Below, one piece after another: positions 1 through 5,622 of a stretch of DNA of 10,093 bases. Where the stretch lies: assembly GCA_018830205.1 (NCBI GenBank), contig JAHJSX010000057.1, positions 1 to 10,093 of the forward strand, in the 5' to 3' direction. The DNA is from an archaeon. GTDB taxonomy: Archaea; Hydrothermarchaeota; Hydrothermarchaeia; Hydrothermarchaeales; Hydrothermarchaeaceae. The position numbers and the translations under genes are program-made. The stretch's first letter is position 1, and each line of letters starts with the position of its first letter. The notes beneath the pieces were generated by a model. That model was not told the origin of the DNA. It did no database searches and was given only the letters and a program-made list of their open reading frames with translations.

Positions 1-342
1 CTTATCGGGCCGCTTAGCGTTGGGTTCTGGGTATTTGAGGTCTTCCTTGGAATTCTTGTCCCATTTGCCCTGCTCCTTTACCCTGGCAGGACGCTCAACA
101 GAATTGCTATCGCCTCATTTTTGATAGTAAGCGGCATATTTGCGCTCCGGTTCGACTTTGTAGTTGCCGGACAGCTATTCCCTGTTCTTGAAGGTTCACA
201 CTATGCAGTCTATTTCCCAAGCCAGGTGGAAATCCTGATTGTCCTTGGAGGAATGGCGCTTTGCGCGCTCATGTACACTCTTGGAGATAAATTCTTACCA
301 CTAAATGGAGGACATGGAGAACACGAAGAGGTGAAAAAGTAA
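1..342 (+). CDS. NrfD/HybB-like integral membrane subunit of a respiratory oxidoreductase (C-terminal part)
   Basis: The frame is open from the first base to the TAA at 340-342 and gives 113 residues; the N-terminus lies outside the window. Three hydrophobic segments are visible at about residues 1-28, 33-58 and 74-97. They are followed by a short polar tail ending in His, Glu and Lys. The pattern of an Arg, Val and Gly-Gln within the middle segment, then 'PSQVEI', a glycine-rich helix and a 'GDKFLPL' end, is what the C-terminus of NrfD/PsrC/HybB/DsrP-type proteins looks like. Such proteins are multi-helix membrane anchors that exchange electrons between the quinone pool and an iron-sulfur partner subunit. 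The partner genes would lie upstream, outside the window, so the exact complex (polysulfide reductase, Hme/Dsr-like or other) cannot be decided. The family call is fairly firm; the substrate is unknown. Confidence 0.75.
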   Translation, partial: LIGPLSVGFWVFEVFLGILVPFALLLYPGRTLNRIAIASFLIVSGIFALRFDFVVAGQLFPVLEGSHYAVYFPSQVEILIVLGGMALCALMYTLGDKFLPLNGGHGEHEEVKK

Positions 343-346
343 ACAA

Positions 347-418
347 AGGTAGGAGGGAAAGAGGGATACGAGACAAAGGAGATGATATGGGTTGTCTTGT
401 CTTGGGCTCCTCCTACCT
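347..418 (+). terminator. Nested stem-loop after the NrfD-like gene, possible terminator or structured 3' UTR
   Basis: Five bases after the stop codon a perfect 10-bp inverted repeat begins: AGGTAGGAGG at 347-356 pairs with CCTCCTACCT at 409-418. Inside it, AGACAA (371-376) can pair with TTGTCT at 392-397, or alternatively with TTGTCT at 397-402. A T-rich stretch (about 440-463) follows. The position suggests transcript termination or 3'-end protection for the NrfD-like operon. The two competing inner pairings also leave room for a small structured RNA. The pairing is read directly from the sequence; the function is inferred. Confidence 0.45.
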
Positions 419-518
419 ATGTTACTCATTTTAGAAGTTCTTGTATTTATAGTTTTGTTCTTTCGTGCACAACCCACAACCGTGCATAACTGATTCCCCA
501 TAACTATTTTTATGTCAA

Positions 519-570
519 TGTATAAATGTAGCTAGGTAAAGTATACAGGGGTTTATGATACGGTGAGGAG
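519..570 (+). promoter_or_regulatory. Putative promoter and ribosome binding site of the histidine kinase-receiver operon
   Basis: A TATAAATG element at 521-528 lies in an AT-rich stretch. An archaeal start site is expected about 25 bases downstream (near 550), which leaves a leader of roughly 30 bases. The leader holds GAGGAG at 565-570, nine bases before the GTG at 580, a good match to the anti-Shine-Dalgarno end of 16S rRNA; this decides the GTG start. Upstream, CGTGCAC (464-470) and CGTGCAT (481-487) form an imperfect direct repeat that could be a regulator site, but nothing else supports that. Confidence 0.5.
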
Positions 571-579
571 TGGTAAAGA

Positions 580-1539
580 GTGAAAGTTTTACGGCTGCCG
601 GAAGGTCTCAGGCTCGTTGACTTCGCCTCTGCAATAGTTATTGGCAGTCTCGGTCTTTTCATCAATACTATGTATTTCACGCTGGAGTACTTGAAAAGTT
701 CCGGCGATGTCCTGGCTCAAACCTGGGCCAGGCCGGTGGAACATGCTCTGGTAATCTCGACGGTACCCCTATATCTGGCAGTGGGGTACATCTACTGGAG
801 TCAAAAAAGAGTAGCTACAGAACTGCAATTAGCCAATAAGGATCTAGAACGCTCAAAAAACCTAAAGGAACTTTTTGCTGATATTCTTCGCCACGACCTT
901 ACAACCCCCTTGACAATCCTTAGCGGATTCGTGGATTTGATCCCAGAAGAGAAACTGGAGGAAGACGTGAAAGAGAACTTCAAAGAAATCGAGATGGGCA
1001 TTGAAAGAATGACATCACTGATTGAAAAAGCAAGTGTTCTTTCAAAAATTGAACACAAGACCGACCTCGAAAGAGAGGGCCTTGACCTTGTCCAGTGCAT
1101 TAATGACGTCCTCTGGATGTACTGGACACTTGCAAATATGAAAAACATCGAGGTGGAATTTGAAAATAAGGAGCCCACCTTTGTACAGGCAAACATGGTC
1201 ATTGAAGAGGTTTTTGGGAATTTGTTTTCCAATGCAATAAAATACTCCCCTGAAAATACAAAGATTGTGGTCGATATCAAAAAATTCAAGGAAAGATGCA
1301 GAGTATATTTCAAAGACCAGGGCGAGGGCATAAAAGATTCAGACAAAGAAGCGATATTCACGAGGTTTGAGAGGAGGCAAAAGGGCCCTGTAAAAGGTAT
1401 TGGACTGGGCCTTACAATTGCCAAAAAGATTGTCGAACTCCACGAAGGACGCATATGGGTGGAGGACAACCCAAGTGGCGGGTCAATCTTTATAGTGGAA
1501 CTTCCCATAAACGGGGATTTGCCAGTGAGGGAGGAATAA
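580..1539 (+). CDS. Membrane-bound sensor histidine kinase
   Basis: This 319-residue protein has two predicted membrane helices (about 13-35 and 54-73) with only a short loop between them, so it lacks a large external sensor domain. A coiled-coil-like linker (about 75-100) leads to a HisKA dimerisation domain with phospho-acceptor His105 in the motif RHDLTTPL. The HATPase domain shows an N box (FGNLFSNAIKYSP, Asn214 and Asn218), a G1 box (DQGEG, 246-250), an F box (about 260-263) and a G2 box (GIGLGL, 273-278), so all ATP-binding motifs are intact. It should autophosphorylate and pass phosphate to the receiver encoded one base downstream. The start is GTG with GAGGAG nine bases upstream. The signal is unknown; with such a short external part it may sense the membrane state or a partner protein, for example redox state near the NrfD-like complex. 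That last point is only inference from neighbourhood. Confidence 0.93.
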   Translation: MKVLRLPEGLRLVDFASAIVIGSLGLFINTMYFTLEYLKSSGDVLAQTWARPVEHALVISTVPLYLAVGYIYWSQKRVATELQLANKDLERSKNLKELFADILRHDLTTPLTILSGFVDLIPEEKLEEDVKENFKEIEMGIERMTSLIEKASVLSKIEHKTDLEREGLDLVQCINDVLWMYWTLANMKNIEVEFENKEPTFVQANMVIEEVFGNLFSNAIKYSPENTKIVVDIKKFKERCRVYFKDQGEGIKDSDKEAIFTRFERRQKGPVKGIGLGLTIAKKIVELHEGRIWVEDNPSGGSIFIVELPINGDLPVREE

Positions 1540-1540
1540 G

Positions 1541-1903
1541 ATGGCTAAAATCCTGGTAGTCGACGACGAAGACGACGTAAGGCTGGTTACCCAGACAATT
1601 CTCAAAAAAGCAGGGCACGAGGTGATAGAAGCCGCCGGTGGCGGTGAATGCCTAAAGATTTTGGAAAGTCATAAACCTGACATGATAATTCTTGACGTGA
1701 TGATGCCAGATATGGGTGGCTGGGAAGTGTGTGAGAAGATTAAATCAAACAAGGGGCTTAGTGACATCCCAGTGATAATGTTCACTGTAATGGGGGAGAT
1801 GCAAGACATGAGACATAGCAGGGGGACCGGTGCCGATGCCCACGTAAGTAAGTCCTTTGGTATGAATGTTTTGCTGAAGACCGTGGAAAGGCTGCTTGAA
1901 TAA
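1541..1903 (+). CDS. Stand-alone response regulator receiver domain (CheY-like)
   Basis: The protein is 120 residues, a single receiver domain with no output domain. The acidic pocket is Asp8/Asp9, the phospho-acceptor is Asp52 in IILDVMMP, the switch Thr is Thr82 and the conserved Lys is Lys104. Around that Lys the usual K-P-F motif reads K-S-F, so the cis-proline is replaced by serine, and the preceding loop (about 85-103) is unusually rich in Met, Arg and Gly. The ATG follows the kinase stop codon after one base, and GGGAGG (1529-1534) inside the kinase gene is its ribosome binding site, so the two are cotranscribed cognate partners. As in many archaea, the output is probably through protein-protein contact rather than DNA binding. 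The family is certain; the target is unknown. Confidence 0.93.
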   Translation: MAKILVVDDEDDVRLVTQTILKKAGHEVIEAAGGGECLKILESHKPDMIILDVMMPDMGGWEVCEKIKSNKGLSDIPVIMFTVMGEMQDMRHSRGTGADAHVSKSFGMNVLLKTVERLLE

Positions 1904-1923
1904 TATTTAAACTCTATTACACC

Positions 1924-2826
1924 CTATGCCCAGCATCCCTCAAATGGAAAAGATTCCATAAGAGCTGTGTACATATCCTTGTAATCCTTCGTTATGATAC
2001 TTCTCTTTTGTGAAAAATAATCTTGCGCTCCGATAAGCGATTCCCCTATTTCTCCTTCGGTAAGAGGGCGTTCTATGCACAAAGGAGGAATCCCGCCGCC
2101 CTCATATGGGCCATACTCGCAGCGGACAGCCGTATTAGAGGTTATATGGCCATATACTTCATTTTCGTGTTCATTTAACTTTATCAACCCATGGTCCCTC
2201 ACAGATTCTGGAGAGGCAAGAAATTTTTCAAGCTCTTCTCGCGGCGGCGTTTCCATTCCCAGATTTACACTCGTCTCATAAACTTTATATCCGGGGTTTG
2301 ACCCCAAACTTATTGATTTTTGAGGTTTTTCAAATCCAGCCTCAAAGTAAGAGAACGTGATACTCGATTGTTCGTTCGTAATTGTTTTACCATTCTCAAC
2401 AAAGGAAAAACTGACCCCCCATCCCGCATTTTCCGGATTTTTTAGGGCGTGTACTCCAAGACCGAAAACTTCAGGAACTCCCGCCCCGGAATAGGAGAAT
2501 GTGTTCAAGGTTATGATGTGCGGGTCTTTCCTTTGTATTGTAGAGTCTGTAATCTGGCAATCGCTTCTTGCGCCTTCTCCTTTGCACCACCGCTTCTCAT
2601 AGAAGTTTCCAATCTCCTTGTAGCCCACAAAGCGCCAGCTTGAATCCGTTATGCTCTCTATACATTCATCTAGGTTCTTCATCTGTTGCTCCTCAGGCTC
2701 AGATTCAAATTGCAAATGGGATAAATTTCCATAGACCTCAGTTTCTTGTACCGGAACGTCTGGCTGCATGCAGCAGCTTGCAAGAGCAGTGAAAATAATT
2801 GAAATTGCAAAAAATGACCTCATCAT
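1924..2826 (-). CDS. Predicted secreted lipoprotein of unknown function
   Basis: The 300-residue product begins with a short hydrophobic signal sequence (about 3-16) ending in LASC, a lipobox with Cys18 as the likely lipidated residue; a second Cys (19) follows directly. The mature part is soluble-looking, with a Glu/Pro-rich linker (about 23-50) and then a region rich in Trp, aromatic and Gly residues. Six further cysteines (55, 81, 90, 236, 250, 298) could form disulfide bonds outside the cell. I do not recognise a family. Two in-frame ATGs are adjacent (2826 and 2823); AGGGGG at 2836-2841 lies nine bases from the first, which favours it. It converges on the kinase-receiver operon with about 20 bases between the stop codons, leaving no room for a large terminator. 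The signal peptide call is good; the function is open. Confidence 0.8.
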   Translation of the reverse strand: MMRSFFAISIIFTALASCCMQPDVPVQETEVYGNLSHLQFESEPEEQQMKNLDECIESITDSSWRFVGYKEIGNFYEKRWCKGEGARSDCQITDSTIQRKDPHIITLNTFSYSGAGVPEVFGLGVHALKNPENAGWGVSFSFVENGKTITNEQSSITFSYFEAGFEKPQKSISLGSNPGYKVYETSVNLGMETPPREELEKFLASPESVRDHGLIKLNEHENEVYGHITSNTAVRCEYGPYEGGGIPPLCIERPLTEGEIGESLIGAQDYFSQKRSIITKDYKDMYTALMESFPFEGCWA

Positions 2827-2877
2827 GTTTCATTGCCCCCTATATCATAAAAAAATTACCTCGCAAGTCCCCATGCC

Positions 2878-2891
2878 TTTTTTATATATAT
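2878..2891 (-). promoter_or_regulatory. Putative TATA promoter of the lipoprotein gene
   Basis: An alternating TA stretch (TATATATAT, about 2883-2891) sits at the right distance for a start site near 2861 and a leader of about 35 bases carrying AGGGGG. On the minus strand it directly follows the T10 tract that ends the RNase P RNA transcript, so terminator and promoter touch. It is assigned by position and composition only. Confidence 0.45.
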
Positions 2892-2958
2892 AAAAAAAAA
2901 AGTGAGAAAGGGGGAGTAATTTTTGGGTAAGATTACCCAGTCCATTACTTCCTTTCTC
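2892..2958 (-). terminator. Long stem-loop with T10 tract, terminator of the RNase P RNA gene
   Basis: On the minus strand the segment just after the RNase P RNA folds into a long stem. GAGAAAGG at 2958-2951 pairs with 2904-2911 and AGTAAT at 2949-2944 pairs with 2915-2920, with a small 1/3-base internal loop between the two parts. A second hairpin in its loop, GGGTA/TACCC within 2925-2938, adds to the structure. Ten T residues (minus strand, 2901-2892) follow after two bases, as expected for factor-independent archaeal termination. The mature RNA would end just before the stem, so the stem could also mark the 3' processing site. Confidence 0.7.
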
Positions 2959-2960
2959 TT

Positions 2961-3304
2961 GGCGTGCTGGGAGTAACCCGCCTTCTGTTAGTCTCCACTC
3001 TAAAATTCACCATCGAAAATGGCAAATTTTTTCGTGTAGATTGGCATCATTCGACTAAGCGCCCCACTATAAGCCTCGTGCGGACGTAAGCGGCTTTTAT
3101 TTGGGCTTGCATCCCCGGAGGTGGCCGTTTCATCGTCACTGCGCGCGACGTCAACTTTTGGTATCATTCCGCACGCGCGGACGTATCGTTTCTGCTCCAG
3201 TGCTGGGCCTCTCGGCCCTCCCTTTTGCAAGGGGCCGGGTTCCGCAGTGATGGGCGGAGTTTCCTCACCGACTTGCGTCAGCGTCAGATGCCCTCCAGCT
3301 CGCC
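2961..3304 (-). ncRNA. rnpB: RNase P RNA (catalytic RNA of tRNA 5' maturation)
   Basis: The minus strand carries the universal RNase P RNA landmarks in order. CR-I reads GAGGAAACTCC (3266-3256), CR-IV reads AGTCGAATG (3056-3048) and CR-V reads ACAGAAGGCGGGTTA (2988-2974). The ends pair as helix P1: GGCGAGCTGG at the 5' side (from 3304) against CCAGCACGCC at the 3' side (2970-2961), with one mismatch. TCCGCC after CR-I pairs with GGCGGG in CR-V as the long-range P4 helix. A GATGCAAGCC block (about 3110) lies in the specificity/catalytic core as in other archaeal RNAs. The length of about 344 bases is normal for the type A archaeal form. Higher GC than the flanks and lack of a convincing ORF fit a structural RNA. 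It cleaves pre-tRNA leaders together with protein subunits encoded elsewhere. Ends are inferred from P1 and could be off by a few bases. Confidence 0.93.
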
Positions 3305-3330
3305 ATTTAATCCTTTGACAAGTAACATAG

Positions 3331-3340
3331 ATAAATATTT
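3331..3340 (-). promoter_or_regulatory. TATA element of the RNase P RNA gene
   Basis: The minus strand reads AAATATTTAT here, centred about 31 bases before the inferred 5' end of the RNA (3304). That is close to the 24-28-base spacing of archaeal promoters if transcription begins at about 3306-3309. No ribosome binding site or start codon follows, consistent with an RNA gene. Confidence 0.6.
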
Positions 3341-3382
3341 GCGAGTTTTATGTCCTTATGACTTGAAATAAAAGTTTAAAGT

Positions 3383-3416
3383 CCCCGGGGAAAAACAGCT
3401 TTAAGATGCCCCGGGG
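3383..3416. repeat. Perfect CCCCGGGG inverted pair (hairpin) between gltX and rnpB
   Basis: Two copies of the self-complementary octamer CCCCGGGG, at 3383-3390 and 3409-3416, are separated by an 18-base AT-rich loop. They can form an 8-bp all-GC stem in RNA of either strand. The setting is otherwise AT-rich. On the minus strand the hairpin comes after the gltX stop and its T8 tract (3496-3489), and is followed by T-rich sequence at about 3381-3365. It could be a second terminator or insulator protecting rnpB from gltX read-through, or part of a small RNA. The rest of 3417-3488 is AT-rich with no clear gene. Confidence 0.55.
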
Positions 3417-3488
3417 TTGTGTGTGGAGAGGTTTTGGACTGTGGTACTTGGTATTATCTTTCTTTAATCTTATATTCATAGATTATTT

Positions 3489-3496
3489 AAAAAAAA
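3489..3496 (-). terminator. T8 tract after gltX
   Basis: On the minus strand eight consecutive T residues lie about 15 bases after the gltX stop codon. Such oligo-T tracts are the usual archaeal termination signal, with or without a hairpin. The GC hairpin further downstream could back it up. Assigned by position alone. Confidence 0.45.
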
Positions 3497-3510
3497 TTTT
3501 AATGATTAAC

Positions 3511-5184
3511 TCACTTGTGTGAAAAATAAAACACCAGTTCGTCATCGGTTATTTCGTCAAGCCTCACGAAGCCGAATCTTTCGAACTGGATGATTTCGTC
3601 GACTTTGATGTTCTTTAGGTCTGGCTCCCCATATCCATTTATAATTCCCTCAGGTGAGACGACTTTTATTTTGACGTTGTTATCGCCGAGAGTCCAATGT
3701 ACAAGCCTCGCTTTTTTCGCCCTTGCTTCCTCAAGCTCCCTGCTTATGAATTTCGCTTCTGCGCATGTCTCTTTTTTGTCTACAATCTCGACATTGAAGG
3801 CCTCCATCAGCCTCAGGAATTCTCCTTTTTTTATGTTTTCAAAATCAGAAGAAGATAAATAAAATTTCACTGTTTCTTTTTCTTTTATTTTCCCAAGACT
3901 CCTATTTCCCTTGTCCTTGAAATCTGGATGAAGTAGGGCATGGAATTCCATTCCTGGTGCACCTGTTACCGAAATCTCTTTTGGGCCGTCGACAAAGAAA
4001 TACCTGTTTGCATCCCTCTCGATTAGCTCCCTGTTATATGCGTAAAGATTCTTCCAGCTTAAGTTGATATCAGAACGCTTGGTACCTACATCCATCATGG
4101 CCCGCCTGATGGCCTTCGGCTGTATTCCTCTTTTTGCAATGGCACGAAGTGTGCCGAGTCTGGCATCGTCCCATCCCGTGTACTCTCCCGTTTCTATTCC
4201 CTCTTTTGTTGCAGAAGTGCTAAGCGCCAGCTCCTCCACTTTGAGCCGCCCATAGTGGATGTATTCAGGTGGAGTCCAGCCGAAGTAGTCGTAAATGAAG
4301 CGCTGTTTTCTTATGTTTGGAATGTGGTCCTTGCCGCGAAGGACGTGTGTCAGCCCATTGAAGTGGTCATCTATTGTCACTGAAAAATTCATGAGTGGAT
4401 AGACCCTCTTTCCTGCGGCCCTCGGGTGAGGGTGCTCGCTTATCCTCATAAGCGGGAAGTCCCGCATTGAAGGGTCATTTATTTCAAGGTCGGTTTTCAG
4501 CCTTACAACTGCCTCGCCCTCTTTGTAATCAGAAAACATCTTTTTGTATTTTTCAAGATTTTTCGGAATGTCATTCCTCCTGCAGGGGCATGCCTCTTTA
4601 TCAATCCTGAGCTTGTAGAAAGCCCCGGACTCACATGTGCAGACATAGGCATAACCCAATTCAATCAGCTTCTCAGCATGTTCATAGTAAATCTCAAGCC
4701 TCTCGGACTGGATTATTATCTCATGCGACACAACCCCAAGCCACTCTAAATCTTCCTCTATCATTTTATAGGCCTCCGGGTCAACGCGGGAGGGGTCAGT
4801 GTCTTCAATTCGAAGAATCAGCTTTCCTTTGTATTTCTTTGCATATTCATCATTTAGTATGGCGGCGCGCGCGTGGCCCAGGTGGAGGGGGCCCGATGGG
4901 TTGGGAGCAAACCTCAAGACAACGTTTTCTGGATTTTCAAGCTCCGGGAGGCCTATCCTCTTTTCTTTTTTCTCTACGTATTCAAACTGTTTTACGTCTT
5001 TTTCCAGCTGCTCCTTTGGCATGGCATTTACCTCTGCCACAATCTCCTCAATTATGGGCAGAATCTTGCCTACCTTTCCCCGAAGCTCTGGCGACTCTGC
5101 AAGCACACGCCCCAAAACTGCCTTTTTGTCTGCCTTTCCAAAATCTAGTGCATTCTTCAAAGCGTGCTTCCGGATAACTTCCAT
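3511..5184 (-). CDS. gltX: Glutamyl-tRNA synthetase, archaeal type
   Basis: This 557-residue class I synthetase charges tRNA-Glu with glutamate, using ATP, in the cytoplasm. The ATP site signature HLGH is at 101-104 within RFAPNPSGPLHLGHARAA, and RIEDTDP follows at 125-131. The KMSKS-equivalent loop is LSTSATK (321-327). A CxC...CxC set (Cys182, 184, 199, 201) is the zinc-binding insertion. An N-terminal extension of about 85 residues and a beta-barrel-like C-terminal anticodon region place it with the archaeal/eukaryotic GlxRS branch rather than bacterial GltX; length is typical. The frame extends two codons upstream to a TTG at 5190, but the ATG at 5184 is preferred because MEVIRKHALKNA is a natural start. 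No Shine-Dalgarno is seen before it, suggesting leaderless or weakly led translation. Archaea normally make Gln-tRNA by amidation, so it probably only charges tRNA-Glu. Confidence 0.96.
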   Translation of the reverse strand: MEVIRKHALKNALDFGKADKKAVLGRVLAESPELRGKVGKILPIIEEIVAEVNAMPKEQLEKDVKQFEYVEKKEKRIGLPELENPENVVLRFAPNPSGPLHLGHARAAILNDEYAKKYKGKLILRIEDTDPSRVDPEAYKMIEEDLEWLGVVSHEIIIQSERLEIYYEHAEKLIELGYAYVCTCESGAFYKLRIDKEACPCRRNDIPKNLEKYKKMFSDYKEGEAVVRLKTDLEINDPSMRDFPLMRISEHPHPRAAGKRVYPLMNFSVTIDDHFNGLTHVLRGKDHIPNIRKQRFIYDYFGWTPPEYIHYGRLKVEELALSTSATKEGIETGEYTGWDDARLGTLRAIAKRGIQPKAIRRAMMDVGTKRSDINLSWKNLYAYNRELIERDANRYFFVDGPKEISVTGAPGMEFHALLHPDFKDKGNRSLGKIKEKETVKFYLSSSDFENIKKGEFLRLMEAFNVEIVDKKETCAEAKFISRELEEARAKKARLVHWTLGDNNVKIKVVSPEGIINGYGEPDLKNIKVDEIIQFERFGFVRLDEITDDELVFYFSHK

Positions 5185-5206
5185 GAACAAGACTTGGCAT
5201 AAAAAC

Positions 5207-5246
5207 TCTTAAGTCTTTTGGAACTTGACCGTAACAAATTTATATT
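5207..5246. promoter_or_regulatory. Divergent promoter region between gltX and the acidic protein gene
   Basis: The 92-base gap (5185-5276) holds TTTATATT at 5239-5246 on the plus strand. It is about 35 bases before the ATG at 5277, so transcription would begin near 5268. The reverse complement of the same block (TATAAATTT) is also a TATA-like element and could start a gltX transcript near 5216. A weaker CTTAAG (5208-5213) sits about 26 bases before the gltX ATG and would give a leaderless transcript. Which element drives gltX is undecided. Confidence 0.45.
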
Positions 5247-5276
5247 CAGGCATTGACATTGAATCAGGTTATAATA

Positions 5277-5573
5277 ATGAAGAAGGAACTAGAAGGGATA
5301 ATGGGAAGAGACGGCGCACAGCCGGCCTTAAAGACAGAGGACGGCAAGTCAAGGCTGATTTACAACCTTTTTGACGGGTTTAGCGGGAAGAAAGTTAAGC
5401 TAACAATTGAGGAGATCGTGGAGGAAGAAGAGACCGAAGAAGAATTAGAATGGACAGAAATCGAAGAAGAATCTGGAGAAGCACTGGAATTTGAAGAAAT
5501 AGAGGAAGAAACAGAAGCAAATACTGAAGAAGAGGAAGGAGAAGGGGAAGAAGAGGAAGAAAACACAGATTAG
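5277..5573 (+). CDS. Small protein with a very acidic C-terminal tail, unknown function
   Basis: The product is 98 residues from the ATG at 5277, with AGGT at 5266-5269 as a weak ribosome binding site. A TTG eight codons upstream (5253) is in frame but lies before the predicted transcription start. The first 45 residues are mixed and contain a compact basic-hydrophobic block, RLIYNLFDGFSGKKVKLTIEE, which looks like a folded or ligand-contacting core. From about residue 44 on, the sequence is dominated by Glu, ending in runs of four to five Glu. This gives an extremely low predicted pI. Acidic tails of this kind can mimic nucleic acid or bind basic proteins such as ribosomal proteins or chromatin factors; no such role is shown here. 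I do not recognise the family. It is a real gene by its promoter, its T-rich end and the non-random core. Confidence 0.75.
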   Translation: MKKELEGIMGRDGAQPALKTEDGKSRLIYNLFDGFSGKKVKLTIEEIVEEEETEEELEWTEIEEESGEALEFEEIEEETEANTEEEEGEGEEEEENTD

Positions 5574-5577
5574 AACT

Positions 5578-5602
5578 TATTATTTTTAATTTTATTTTAT
5601 TA
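5578..5602 (+). terminator. T-rich terminator after the acidic protein gene
   Basis: Directly after the TAG, the plus strand has several short T runs (T5, T4, T4) with A interruptions and no strong hairpin. This is typical of archaeal oligo-T termination. The 49-base gap separates convergent genes; the minus-strand operon ends against it. Confidence 0.5.
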
Positions 5603-5622
5603 TAACTGGAAATTAGAAATTA

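Noticed and set aside
301..501. Minus-strand 66-codon frame across the NrfD-like 3' end and the gap
   Set aside because: It overlaps the real gene end and the inverted repeat, and shows no ribosome binding site or recognisable sequence.
801..1508. A 235-codon open frame on the minus strand opposite the histidine kinase
   Set aside because: It is the antisense shadow of a well-supported kinase gene; its product is Ser-rich and shows no domain or start signals.
3000..3230. Open frames on both strands within 3000-3318
   Set aside because: They lie inside the RNase P RNA gene, whose conserved regions and helices explain the sequence; the peptides have no recognisable features.
3406..3522. A 38-codon hydrophobic micro-ORF on the plus strand
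   Set aside because: It begins within the GC hairpin, has no ribosome binding site, and overlaps the end of gltX; nothing beyond hydrophobicity supports it.
4635..5212. Several overlapping plus-strand frames opposite gltX
   Set aside because: They are antisense to a conserved synthetase with intact motifs, and their products are low-complexity shadows.
5360..5566. Ser-rich frame on the minus strand opposite the acidic protein
   Set aside because: It is the complement of GAA/GAG repeats read as Ser codons; there is no start context or conserved pattern.
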